DNA of 64,000 bases from Lolium rigidum (taxonomy: Eukaryota; Streptophyta; Magnoliopsida; Poales; Poaceae). Of this stretch, positions 23,680 through 36,400 are shown one piece after another. The notes under the pieces are model-generated. The model did not search any database and was not told the origin of the DNA. It was given only the letters and a program-made list of their open reading frames with translations. Where the stretch lies: the NCBI RefSeq assembly GCF_022539505.1, contig NC_061514.1, positions 332,613,090-332,677,089 on the forward strand, in the 5' to 3' direction. Both the position numbers and the translations under genes were made by a program. Within the stretch, counting starts at the first letter, position 1, and the number at the start of each line of letters is the position of its first letter.

Positions 23680-26126
23680 AACTGCTGAGCCCATCTTAAT
23701 GGCTAAAAAGAAAGAACTTCTTGGGAGATAACCCATGTGTTATTTTGCTACAGTACTTTGTTTTATATTTGTGTCTTGGAAGTTGTTTACTACTGTAGCA
23801 ACCTCTCCTTATCTTAGTTTTATGTTTTGTTGTGCCAAGTAAAGTCTTTGATAGTAAAGTAAGTACTAGATTTGGATTACTGCGCAGAAACAGATTTCTT
23901 TGCTGTCACGAATCTGGGTAAAATTCTCTGTAGGTAACTCAGAAAATTATGCCAATTTACGTGAGTGATCCTCAGATATGTACGCAACTTTCATTCAATT
24001 TGAGCATTTTCGTTTGAGCAAGTCTGGTGGCCTAATAAAATCCATCTTTACGGACTGTTCTGTTTTGACAGATTCTGCCTTTTATTTCGCATTGCCTCTT
24101 TTGCTATGTTGGATGAATTTCTTTGATCCATTAATGTCCAGTAGCTTTATGCAATGTCCAGAAGTGTTAAGAATGATTGTGTCACCTCTGAACATGTTAA
24201 TTTTTATTGTCCACTAACCCTCTAATGAGTTGTTTCGAGTTTGGTGTGGAGGAAGTTTTCAAGGATCAAGAGAGGAGGATGATATACTATGATCAAGGAG
24301 AGTGAAAGCTCTAAGCTTGGGGATGCACCCGGTGGTTCACCCCTGCATATATCAAGAAGACTCAAGCGTCTAAGCTTGGGGATGCCCAAGGCATCCCCTT
24401 CTTCATCGACAACATTATCAGGTTCCTCCCTTGAAACTATATTTTTATTCGGCCACATCTTATGTGCTTTTTCTTGGAGCGTCGGTTTGTTTTTGTTTTT
24501 GTTTTGTTTGAATAAAATGGATCCTAGCATTCACTTTATGGGAGAGATACACGCTCCGCTGTAGCATATGGACAAATATGTCCTTGGTTTCTACTCATAG
24601 TATTCATGGCGAAGTTTCTCCTTCGTTAAATTGTTATATGGTTGGAATTGGAAAATGATACATGTAGTAATTGCTATAATGTCTTGGGTAATGTGATACT
24701 TGGCAATTGTTGTGCTCATGTTTAAGCTCTTGCATCATATGCTTTGCACCCATTAATGAAGAAATACATAGAGCATGCTAAAATTTGGTTTGCATAATTG
24801 GTTTCTCTAAGGTCTAGATAATTTCTAGTATTGAGTTTGAACAACAAGGAAGACGGTGTAGAGTTTTATAATGTTTTCAATATGTCTTTTATGTGAGTTT
24901 TGCTGCACCGGTTCATCCTTGTGTTTGTTTCAAATAAGCCTTGCTAGCCTAAACCTTGTATCGAGAGGGAATACTTCTCATGCATCCAAATACTTGAGCC
25001 AACACTATGCCATTTGTGTCCACCATACCTACCTACTACATGGTATTTCTCCGCCATTCCAAAGTAAATTGCTTGAGTGCTACCTTTAAACAATTCAAAA
25101 TTTATTACCTCTTATTTGTGTCAATGTTTTATAGCTCATGAGGAAGTATGTGGTGTTTATCTTTCAATCTTGTTGGGCAACTTTCACCAATGGACTAGTG
25201 GCTTCATCCGCTTATCCAATAATTTTGCAAAAAGAGCTGGCAATGGGATTCCCAGTCCCAAATTAATTAACAAAAATAGACACTCCTCCATGGTATGTGA
25301 TTGTTGGACGGCACCCGAAGGATTCGGTTAGCCATGGCTTGTGCAAGCAAAGGTTGGGAGGAGTGTCATCATAATAAAACTAAAATAAAAAGGCACTCCT
25401 TCATGGTATGAGATTGTTGGCAGGCACCCGAGGATTCGGTTAGCCATGGTTTGTGAAAGAAAGGTTGGAAGGAGTGCCATCCAAAAATAAAATAAAATGG
25501 GAGCCGCTCTTTGAAGGTTTGTCCGGCAAGGGGTTAGAGTACCCGCTACCATTCGTTGACAACAACATACACCTCTCAAAACTTTATTTTTATGCTCTCT
25601 TTATGTTTTCAAAATCAAAGCTCTAGCACAAATATAGCAATCGATGCTTTCCTCTTTGAAGGACCATTCTTTTACTTTTATTGTTGAGTCAGTTCACCTA
25701 TTTCTCTCCACCTCAAGAAGCAAACACTTGTGTGAACTGTGCATTGATTCTTACATACTTGCCTATTGCACTTATTATATTACTCTATGTTGACAATATC
25801 CATGAGATATACATGTTACAAGTTGAAAGCAACCGCTGAAACTTAATCTTCTTTTGTGTTGCTTCATTACCTTTACTTTGAATTATTGCTTTATGAGTTA
25901 ACTTTTATGCAAGACTTATTGATGCTTGTCTTGAAGTGCTATTCATGAAAAGTCTTTGCTTTATGATTCACTTGTTTACTCATGTCATATACATTGTTTT
26001 GATCGCTGCATTCACTACATATGCTTTACAAATAGTATGATCAAGTTTATGATGGCATGTCACTCCAGAAATTATCTTTGTTATCGTTTTACCCGCTCGG
26101 ACGAGCGGAACTAAGCTTGGGGATGC
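23680..26126 (+). other. Non-coding 3' internal region of TE2
   Basis: Homologous to the non-coding internal regions of X1 and of the elements at 54402 and 58481. It contains the hairpin at 24378-24398, the motif CTAAGCTTGGGGATGC at 24311, 24370 and 26111 (the last adjoining the LTR), and a local tandem repeat near 25278-25500. Confidence 0.8.
25278..25500 (+). repeat. Two-copy tandem repeat, about 115 bp, inside TE2
   Basis: The block from CACTCCTCCATGGTATGTGA through the GGCACCCGA...GGATTCGGTTAGCCATGG core to GGAGGAGTGTCATC is repeated directly as CACTCCTTCATGGTATGAGA to GGAGTGCCATCC. A third, weaker partial copy may follow. Edges are approximate. Confidence 0.7.
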
Positions 26127-27868
26127 TGATACGTCTCCAACGTATCGATAATTTCTTGTGTTCCATGCCACATTATTGATGTTATCTACATGTTTTATGC
26201 ACACTTTATGTCATATTCGTGCATTTTCCGGAACTAACCTATTAACAAGATGCCGAAGTGCCGCCTCGTTTTCCGCTGTTTTTGGTTTCAGAAATCCTAG
26301 TAACGAAATATTCTCGGAATCGGACGAAATCAACGCCAAAGTTCCTATTTTCATCGGAAGCATCCAGAACACCCGGAAGGACCGAGAGGGGGCCACAGGG
26401 CCACCAAACCCTAGGGCCGGCGCGGCCGAGAGGGGGCCGCGCCGCCCTATGGTGTGGCCCCCTGTCAGCCCCTCCCGCGCCGCCTCTTCGCCTATAAGAA
26501 GCCCCTGGATCAGAAAACCCGATACCAATTGACGAAACCCACGTAAACCTGCCGGAGCCGCCGCCATCGCGAAGCCAAGATCCGGGGACAGGATCTCTGC
26601 TCCGGCACCCTGCCGGAGCGGGGAAGTGCCCCTGAAGGCTTCTCCATCGACACCGCTGCCATCTCCACCGCCATCTTCATCACCGCTGCTGCTCCCATGA
26701 GGAGGGAGTAGTTCTCCATCGAGGCTCTGGGCTGTACCGGTAGCTATGTGGTTCATCTCTCTCCTATGTAGTTCAATACAATAATCTCATGAGCTGCCCT
26801 ACATGATTGAGATTCATATGATGATGCTTGTAATCTAGATGTCATTATGCTAGTCAAGTGGGTTTTACTTATGTGATCTCCGGAGACTCCTCGTCCCACG
26901 TGTGTAAAGGTGACGAGTGTGTGCACCGTGTGGGTCTCTTAGGCTAGATTTCACGGAATACTTATTCACTCGTTGAATGGTGTAGTGAGGTGCTTATTTA
27001 TATCTCTTTATGATTGCAGCATGTTGTATCACAATTTATCTATGTGCAACTCTAGTGATTTGTTATTAAAGTAGTTTATTCCTCCCGCATGTGTGCAAAG
27101 GTGACAATGCGTGCACCGTGTTAGTACTTGGTTTATGCTATGATCATGATCTCTTGTAGATTGTGGAGTTAACTATTGCTATGATAATATTGATGTGATC
27201 TATTCCTCCTACATATGCATGAAGGTGACAAGTGTGCATGCTATGCTAGTACTTGGTTTAGTCTCGTTGATCTATCTTACACTAAAGGTTACTAAAACAT
27301 GAGCATTATTGTGGAGCTTGTTAACTCCGGCATTGAGGGTTCGTGTAATCCTACGCAATGTGTTCATCATCCAACAAAAGTGTAGAGTATGCATTTATCT
27401 ATTCTCGTTATGTGATCAATGTTGAGAGTGTCCACTAGTGAAAGTGTAATCCCTAGGCCTTGTTCCTAAATACCGCCGAGTTACTACGCTTGTTTACTAC
27501 TGCTCGCGTTACTACCGCTGAGTTACTATTGCTTGTTTACTACTGCTTGTTTACTACCTGCTGCGTTACTACTGCTTGTTTACTCGTCCTGGGCGTAGCA
27601 CTTTTCCGCCGTTGCTACTACTTATTCATACCACCTGTATTTCACTATCTCTTCGCCGAACTAGTGCACCTATTAGGTGTGTTGGGGACACAAGAGACTT
27701 CTTGCTTTGTGGTTGCAGGGTTGCATGAGAGGGATATCTTTGACCTCTTCCTCCCTGAGTTCGATAAACCTTGGGTATCCACTTAAGGGAAACTTGCTGC
27801 TGTTCTACAAACCTCTGCTCTTGGAGGCCCAACACTGTCTACAAGAATAGAAGCTCCCGTAGACATCA
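26127..27868 (+). repeat. 3' LTR of TE2
   Basis: Near-identical to 21035-22772. Differences include CAG/CGAG and CTG/CTCG alternations, for example GACAGTGTG near 21820 versus GACGAGTGTG near 26912. Followed by the TSD TGTAC. Confidence 0.92.
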
Positions 27869-28065
27869 TGTACCCACATGGCTGTGGATACCAGTACGAT
27901 ATGTTAGTTGGTTATGCAACTATGGTTAGTCCAACTTTACACAGGACAAGTGTGTTGCCCACGAAAGCTTGAGTAATTTAAAGATATTATTCGCAACTAA
28001 TATTGTGCTACATGAAGAAGTTGTTTCAACATACCGATTGAGTCAGAACAAGTATGGTCAAAGTC

Positions 28066-29227
28066 CTATGCATCCGTCCTTGTGCTCCATCCACTTCCTT
28101 GTTCGAACTTCTTAGATGATGAGCTCCCCCGGTGATTTGAAAATTGGTTCATTGCTTCATTAGATCTTCGTACCAGATATGGATCCGGGCATTCTGATTT
28201 CATATGACCTAGTTGTCCACATCCAAAACAGGTAATATCCCGTTGCGTGCAATCCTTGGCATAGTGACCTTTTCTTGCACAGCTTATGGCATCGAACTTG
28301 ACTATAAAATGGTGTGATTGTCTCATCTCTAGTTTGGAAATTCATCTCTGATCGAGTTTGTTGTATCTGAATTGGTTGTGGTTCCAACCTTGCCTTCCGT
28401 TTTCTTTCATTCTGCACTTCTTCATAATCATTCTCCAAAGTAATTGCAGTATCCACTAGCTCGTGGAACCTTGTGCATTTGGTTAGATTCAACCGCATTT
28501 TCAGGAATGGATTCATCCCTTTTAAGAACCTTTTATCCTTTTCTCCTCTCGTGTTTACATCCTCTCGCTGCATAACGTGATAAACGATCAAACTCTACTA
28601 GATATTTCCATACCGACAAGTCATTCTCGCTTCAAGGTCTCGAACTCTCTTCTCTTTAGTTCCATGATACTTTCGTGAACCCGGGCTTCTCGAACTTCTT
28701 CTTAAACTCTTCCCACGTGAAAACATGTCCCGAAGGTTGAATTAGAATCATGTTATCCCACCATAACGCCGCTAGTCCCGATAGTAGATAGGTGGCATAT
28801 CTAACCTTCTCTTCATCATTACACCGAACCGTATTTAATTTCCGCTCCGTGTCCCTCAACCAATCATCCGAATCCATAGGTTCCGGTGCGGTAGCAAAAG
28901 TCGATGGATTGGTTTGTAGAAATTCCGTAAGACTCACTCCTTTTGACCCTTCATTTCGATACCTCCATTATTCTCACGTATCAAACGACTGAAAAACTCA
29001 TTTTGTTGTGCTAAGTTTGCTGCTCTATCCTCAGCCATCCTTTCCATGTGCTCGAAGAATTCTTGCCCAAGCAGGACAGGGTTTGATGTTGACGCTCTAG
29101 TAGCGGAGAATGCCTCTTCCATCCGCTTAGCTTCTCTTTCCTGACCTTCTTTTGCCTCCCTCTCTTCATGAGTCGTTACTATTACCTCAGTTGGTTGGTA
29201 ACTCGTCTCTCCCTCACGCGATCCCAT
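28066..29227 (-). pseudogene. Gag of element E with CCHC zinc knuckle (frame-broken)
   Basis: In minus order: MGSREGETSYQPTEVIVTTH; a domain with MDSDDWLRDTERKLNTVRCN and VRYATYLLSGLAALWWDNM, the typical gypsy gag core (Retrotrans_gag); an RFHELVDTAITLENDYEEVQ block; then CFGCGQLGHMKSEC, a CX2CX4HX4C knuckle preceded by a partial one. At least three frame changes separate the pieces (29227-28934, 28937-28656, 28591-28160, 28326-28066). Gag would coat the genomic RNA. No protease or RT follows before the TE2 insertion. Confidence 0.85.
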
Positions 29228-30468
29228 TTACCCTCTAGACCTGTAACATCAAGAAAGAACTCAATGATGCAACATGCATTTGCACACCAAGGTCAAACTT
29301 CATGCACAGATCTAGTCAATCCATTAAAATCCAATAAAAATCCAAGAAGATTCAACTTTGTGCTTATAATACACACCATCATAAGCCTGAATAATGATAG
29401 TTGAGTAAGACATCTCTAAACATCGAGCTGAGATGTGTAGTATATAACACCACAAAGATAGGTTTGTATCATGATACTTAGCACGAATATATGGAAGTCT
29501 ACTATTTGTCTCAACCTTTACCTTAATTGCACAATTGCAATAAGATAAACTTGAAACAAGGTGGTCTAGGATAGTTAAGGTTAACCTAATTTCCTTTGGA
29601 ATTACTAACTTAGCTTTCATTATGTTGAGGACTACTTCATATGGTATATCTAGATTCTAACATAGTTATTCTAAACACATAACTATTGGACTATAGCTCC
29701 TATACTTACAGGTGTTTCTATTGTAAGACTATGGTCATGGTGTGCTTGGCACACTTCCCATGGTTTTGGAAACACAGCTTCTTGCACTATTATTGAACAA
29801 CCTGGCTTCATATTGTTTTCCTCCTATATATTTAAGATGTTCTAGACCATCACATAACGATTCTCGGTGAATCATATATGATTAACAACTCTACCCTGTA
29901 AGTAGACATATTTTAATCATATTTCTCTTTCTTACCTCCCATGATTGACTCATCATGGTTTATATTACCTTATATGACTTACATTTATCACTTATTATCA
30001 AATGTTTCACAAGTTTGGATAGATCTTACTTACCCATTACTTGTCTGGTTATACACCTTCTAGTAGGATATCTTTCTTATCTATATTACTTGATATTACT
30101 TCTATTACAGTGTCCGAATAATTCTTACTTAACCATAACTTGTGTTGGTACACATCTTCCAATAGGATATCTTCCTTATGGTTGTATCTTCTCTTTGGAC
30201 TACCATGTATTGTATACCAACTACGATCTACTCATCTATTGTTTTAAGGACTTAATTGTGTACTGCATGTTTGGGATTAGCTGACTAACTTTACTTTATC
30301 TTGGTAAGTTAGGTAAGAAATGTTGACTCAAGTGTGTCATGATTATTCTCAAGTGAATACCCATCTTAAGTCATAAAAATATTTGGTTCACCTAAGACAA
30401 CTTCCTATAGACACTACCAATCCTATAGGTCTCCTTTAAAGGGTTTTAATCCTAGGGTCAAAGCATTT
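29228..30468 (-). other. 5' leader of element E
   Basis: AT-rich sequence between the PBS-like site and the gag start on the minus strand, with no coding frame recognised. It corresponds to the untranslated leader expected there. Confidence 0.5.
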
Positions 30469-30480
30469 GCTTCGATACCA
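30469..30480 (-). other. PBS-like site of element E (initiator-Met type)
   Basis: On the minus strand the sequence reads TGGTATCGAAGC, close to the TGGTATCAGAGC complement of plant initiator tRNA-Met. It lies five bases after ...GGGTCATCA (ending at 30486), which has the CA end expected of an LTR. This places the true LTR end here rather than at 32776. Confidence 0.5.
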
Positions 30481-30485
30481 ACTCG

Positions 30486-33400
30486 TGATGACCCTGGCAT
30501 ACCACCGCATGGTGTAGTATGCAAGTCCGATATAACACCAATGAAACACCGTTCCACTAGTATTATATCGCTCGAGTGGTACAACGAAACATATGCGGGT
30601 CCAAGGCATGTCTATAGAATTACAACAATGACTCTCGTTACATAAGATCATCACAGACCTCCTACTTTACAATGAGGTAAAACTGCAAATAAACTCCGTA
30701 AGAACGACTCGTAGTCTAGTCTTATCACGAACTCTATTTGTAGAGTATTTAACTAACTCTAGAGGTCATGAATAGATTCTAGCTAAATAGGAGCTAGGTT
30801 TAGGAAACTAGTTCCTTTCTATTGCTAAGCTAGGTTTGATCCTTGTTGGAGGTAGTGTTTGACTCTTCCGTCAAGTTCCTCGTCCCTTGAAGTATTTGTT
30901 GATCCCTCTGGCCTTCGAGTTGTGACCGTAGATCCTCCTTCGATGCCTCCATATCTAAGCAGGGGATTTAAGAGTGGGATGAGTACGAGCGTACTCAACA
31001 AGTTCATTATAGGAAAGAGGTGTTTAATGCACTAGCTACTGGCATTAGACCGTAAAGTCTAATACCAATGCAAGTTTTCATAACCATTTCTTCAAAAGGT
31101 TGCTTTTATTCGGAAGAACTATGTCCGTCACCTTCACCGGTTTACTAGAACTTCATGGAGCTCCTTTCCGGCCGCTGTCACAGCTCCATATCCCGAACAG
31201 GAGTGACAGGTCACGGTTCTTTACACTCGCAGAGGTGTGTTGCTTTACCCATAAGAGATCTTAACCTTGGTGCCAACCGGCGTACACCCCGTCCACACTT
31301 CCTTTGGTGTGAGGCCCGGTATAAGGTCATAGCCAATCATATTCCTCCGCTGCCTCATACACCCACCCTTTGCCGCAAACTTCGACCCCGGGTCCTCGCC
31401 GGTCCCATTATTCCCACTTACGGGTGGACCCCGACCACGACAACAGCTCGGGTCTCTACCATGAACTCCTTCGCCGGCAGCTCGCAACCCATCATAGACC
31501 GCAATTACCGTGGGGACTTCATCGGGACCCCCACCCTACCACTTGTCCTCTCTTGGATCAAGGGTACCACTTGTCCTCTCTTGGATCAAGGGTCTACGGT
31601 AAAGCGCATCCGTTGATGTACAAGAGGTGGAAATACAATTGACTATTCCGTCCCACTCCGCATCTTATGGTTAACACGGGTATTACGGCACAAGAATCAC
31701 TCGGCGACATTTGTTGTTTAATCCTAGATGGATATAAACCCTTGCAATGGAACCTCCACCATATCAACACAATCCATGGTTCCATTGCCCACCACATAGT
31801 CATATTCATAGTTATGAAAATAGTGGTTTTGGTTTTATGCAATAGTGATAATCATAGTACTTTGCAAGTAATTTGATAAAGATACTCAAATGACATGAGC
31901 AAGTGATGAACTTGCCTTTCTTGGACTCGCAAGATTATGCAGTGCAAGGTCTTCGTTACGCAATAACTCCAAATTCTGAAATAGCATCATCGTCCGGTAA
32001 GGACGATGTTTAAAAGATTGGCAAGGATGCAATAATACATAAGTATGAGATGCAATCGCTCTAAGCGTGACCTAACCACGATGATTTAGGATTAGTGAGT
32101 TGTAATTATTGGTTTAGGGTGTGTTGCACTTTTAGAGTGATTCACATACAAGGTTCTTATTAGGGTTTTGGTTGCCTTAGAATCATAAACAAGTGGTATA
32201 TTATAGCATAGTAATCAACGTAGCACACAAGGAAAAGTAGTTGGCATAATGTTAATATGTAAAGAACAATTGTTGGTTTAGGTACTATATGATATGGTTA
32301 ATGATTACTTATCATATACTTCAAAGAATAACTTTTGAAGAACATGTTCTTTAATAAAGAACAAGTATGATAATTAGGTTTGTGGTTTTCTATGGTTTAC
32401 TATGATTCCAATTGGTTTCTAGAGTAAGTATTAGATGGATCAAAACAATGTTGGATTCATCAACACCTAGGGCTTGTAAGGTTGAGTTAAGCCATAGCAT
32501 CTTAAATAATTAGTTATAAATTATGGCTATCAAAGTTGATTCATCCAAATTGGTGATAGCTAGCTAGGGTTTATGGTTTCTATTAGGCAGGGTTGATGAT
32601 GATTCCTTATTTACTTCAAAAGAATAACTTTTGAAGAACATACTTCTTAAGTAATAAGAAGTATATCAATTAGGGTTGATGTGGTCTAGGTTTTACTATC
32701 GGATCCACTAAAATAGGGCATAGTTGGCTCCTGGATATTATGGTTCATAAGTATCTAATATTTAGTAGGGTTTAGTGGAATATAGTTAGGTAATGCACTA
32801 TATTTGGCATAGTTGTTATTGAAGTTCATCACAATGTTGTGATGCTAAGCATGAATAGGTAAGGTTGATGTCTCTGAGGAGTGGAACTAGGGTTTACACT
32901 TGGATGATCCTACTTGATCATCTAGTTTTATTTGGATGAGAACATAAATTAACAATTAATTAGTGATAGGGTTACTATATTCTATGTGAATATGATCAAG
33001 CATTGAGTTGCTCATTATGATCCTATGAATGAAGATAAAATATCATGATCACATGTTTAACCTAGGGTTTAGGTTTAGAAACAATTTAAGGTTCACATGA
33101 AGTAATGGAGCTAGGGTTTCTAATTGAATTTAGGGGTTTAGGGTTTCACAAGAAATGATAAGGTTGTAATTTCATTCAATAAGGATTTAGGGTTTTATAT
33201 TTTTCATACAATTCTAAAATAATAACTTGTGGATTAAAGTTGGGTTGAGAAATTTCTTTTTATAATAAACGTTAATAATGGTTTTTAGTATTTTTCTCGA
33301 GTTGAATTTAATTTTACATGAATTTGGCAAAGTGTGAATGATTTTCTAGAAAAGAAATTTAACAAAAGGCTAAAATAGCAAAGTTGATCGGTCCAATTGG

Positions 33401-36400
33401 ACCGGACCGAATTGGCCCATGAGGCTCAAACCGATCGGGTCGGCTTGGCCTAGGTTGGGTTCAACCCAACCTCGACCCACCTCTCGCTCTCCTCTCTCTT
33501 TCTTTCGTCCACGCACACAAGCACACGCGCATGAGTCTCTCGCTCGCCCTCGTGACCGTCGTCGCCGGCCGCCTTACTCCGGCCGCCGGCCGCCGCATCT
33601 TCCGCCGTCGTTGGCCGGTGAGGCTCCGCCTTCCTCTCCTCGCTCTCCTCCATCTACACTCCCTCTCCTAGATGCCCCCGTCGCTGAACTCACCCCCAAG
33701 ACTCCGTCGCGTCGCCGCCGTAGTCCGGCCGCTTCCGACCCTCTCGGGTTCCGGCGAGTTGGGGTTCTTGCTTCCCCCGACGAGCTCTACCACTCCCCTC
33801 TGTCGATTTGAACTTCGTGGTCTCTAGCGGTCGGCCCCGACCCCGGAACCCTAGCTACTTATTTGTGTTGGTTCTGGCCACCACCAGCCTCGGCGAGCAC
33901 CGCCGTCTACCGCCGCGCCGCTTCTCCGGCTGCTCCCGTACGTCGACGAGATGCCGCTCCGGCATGGTCGTCCGTGCCTCCGCTCCTTGCTCTCCTTCGA
34001 CCTCGTTACTGACCACTACCCCGGTGCCCCTCTTTGGCTCGCCATGATTTGATGGTGGTGCTTGAGATGGTCCAGTGGTGTTGGTGTGGTGGTGGTGATA
34101 CTTCTGGTCGTGTGTCGACCACTGTCTCGACGCCGGCGGGACGGCCACCGATGTGCAACCCCGGCGTCCGTGTACCGGTGATGACTATCGCATCCTCGAC
34201 GCCGGATGGATGGTGTCGCGGACGCAACCCCGGCGTCGACCTCTTCCTCTATTCGCCCGAACCACCGTGAGCTATTCCCCTTTCTTGACTCTGCCTATTA
34301 TCATGCATGGGTGGCTTGTGCTTGTGTAAATTGCTCCATTTTGGATGATGTAGATATCCCGAGCATGTGTGGCTTCGTCTAATTATTTCGGTTAAATATG
34401 ATTGGGCTTAATTGATAGCTTGTTGTGGCTAGATGCCTTGTCTGGTGGCTTATTGATTACTTTGAATCATTCTGAGTCTGCCAAGCTTGATAGATGTGCA
34501 TTTGTACTACATATTCAGTGATGCTATTTTATATCTCTGAATTGGTATTGCTCCCTATCACTGGTGATATGATTTTGTAGCTGTCCAACTTGACAGTGAA
34601 TATATGATCCTGGACAAGCTTGTCTTGGTGGTGTATTGAGATTTATCTCTGGACAGATATGCTACTTATAAACAGATACTTTGTATGGTGGTTAGCTTGT
34701 GCTTAAGCTGATGTTCTTACGAACTTAGGTTTAATGTCGTTTCTTCCTTTGCATAAGTACCCATGTGCTTTCTAATTACCCCTATATATCCTGTGGTGCC
34801 TCATATGAGTGTGCACGAGATACATATGTATGAATAGGATCCGGTACTATAGGTGCTTGTGTAAAATGAGAATTAGGCATTGACCATAGCTGTAGGGTCG
34901 GATGATGCGATCTGTCCATTCCAGTGCCCATAGTGATGCTTGAATTGATTTTAATGGACAGATCTATGCTTGCTCCAACTCGATGATGCATCATTGGTTA
35001 ATAGGAACAGATGCTTGTGCTTGATCTTGTAGCCTTGCCAATGATGCAAAGGCGAGAGGCCCAAACTTGTGATAAGAACAGATGCTAAAATATGTGATTT
35101 AATTCTCTGTGAGGATTCTTGCATAGCATCTCTATGCCGTGATCGAGAGAAATAGATCCCTCCAATCCTCCTAGATAAAAATCTAGTGGAAGGGTAGATG
35201 GATCTACTTGCTTGGTATTTTCTACTTTATTTCTTCTCATGTGATTATGCAAATCTAAGAACGGATATATGATCAAGCCTATGAATTTCTACCCGTTGCT
35301 CTTGGTAGCTTGGTCTCCGGATACTGAAACACCACCTCCTTGTGGTTAGCCTGCACCCGTTGCTGCCTCTATTTCTTCCTAAGATCTGGCTGCTAAATAG
35401 GTGACTGCTATGTATTGCTGGTATGTTCTAGTGGTTTGGATAGTGGAGATATTTGTGGAAATAGCTATTGTTCTTGTTTGAGCCGGTGGATATAAAATGG
35501 GTTTCTTCTCGTTCTAGCTACTATACTATAGTCGTTGATGCTGTTCTTGAATCTTGATATCTTGGCTGTTCTAGGAATCCGAATGAAGAGCTACTTGTTC
35601 CGGCATGTGAAATGAACTCGTTGTTCTAGGGCTTGGTCGGTGCATGGTGCGGCTGGATGTAGTGGCTTGCTTTTGTATTACCGGACAGCTTGTCGTGCGA
35701 TTGACAACACACTGCCTCGTATTCTCGTGGATCGTGCCGCTTGTGTGGGTGCCTCACTATCTAGTGTAAGAGGACAACATTCCTTTCTCTTCCTCCTTGA
35801 GCAAGCAACGTCAGAGTTGCTCTTATCTCACAACTTGAGCTTTACTTTTGGTACCGCCAAGTGGAAACTACTCGAAGTTGAGCTTAGGGTCATGCTCGAC
35901 TCATCCATGTCAGACATGGTTCATTTATATGCATTTGTGGGTTTGGTTTAAATAGGGACTTAACTAGATTAGAGGGAAAATAATTTATTGCTTTTGTTGC
36001 CTATTCAAATGGATCAGATTTTGTGGCCCAATATCCTTTTGTTGCCTACTTGCCGATGGTTGCCTAATGATCCTAATTGGTTCCGAAGTCCCATTTGTTG
36101 CCTAAGATAAACAATTCCCTCTAATCGCATTCGAATATTAGAACAGTGTCTAATGTCCCGAAGTTGAGTTCCAATATCAAAATGCCTCATCCTTGATGAT
36201 GGCGACATTTTAACCATAACACAATTTACTTTCCTTTTGTCTTTGTTGTTTCTTTTTGCAGGGAAAGAAGAACAAGAAATGTTAGGAAGATTTAGTTTAG
36301 GAATTCTTTTAGTTCCATTTTGCAATCTCATACTTCTTGTGTAACTTGTAATATTTCAATAAGTGTTGTAATAATTCTTATGTGAATTGTTATTTATAAT

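Larger units (their letters stand above)
21035..27868 (+). mobile_element. Complete non-autonomous LTR retrotransposon TE2, TSD TGTAC
   Basis: LTRs at 21035-22772 and 26127-27868 (1738 and 1742 bp) both start TGATACGTCTCCAACG and end GTAGACATCA. TGTAC lies immediately outside both ends (21030-21034 and 27869-27873). The 3.35 kb internal region has a PBS, a 247-codon ORF and a non-coding 3' part ending in CTAAGCTTGGGGATGC next to the 3' LTR. No gag core, protease, RT or integrase is present. It belongs to the same family as X1 but in the opposite orientation, and it is inserted in element E. Confidence 0.93.

Noticed and set aside
31155..31642. 153-codon plus-strand frame in element E
   Set aside because: Lies in the probable long LTR, includes the 28-bp tandem duplication, and has no domain.
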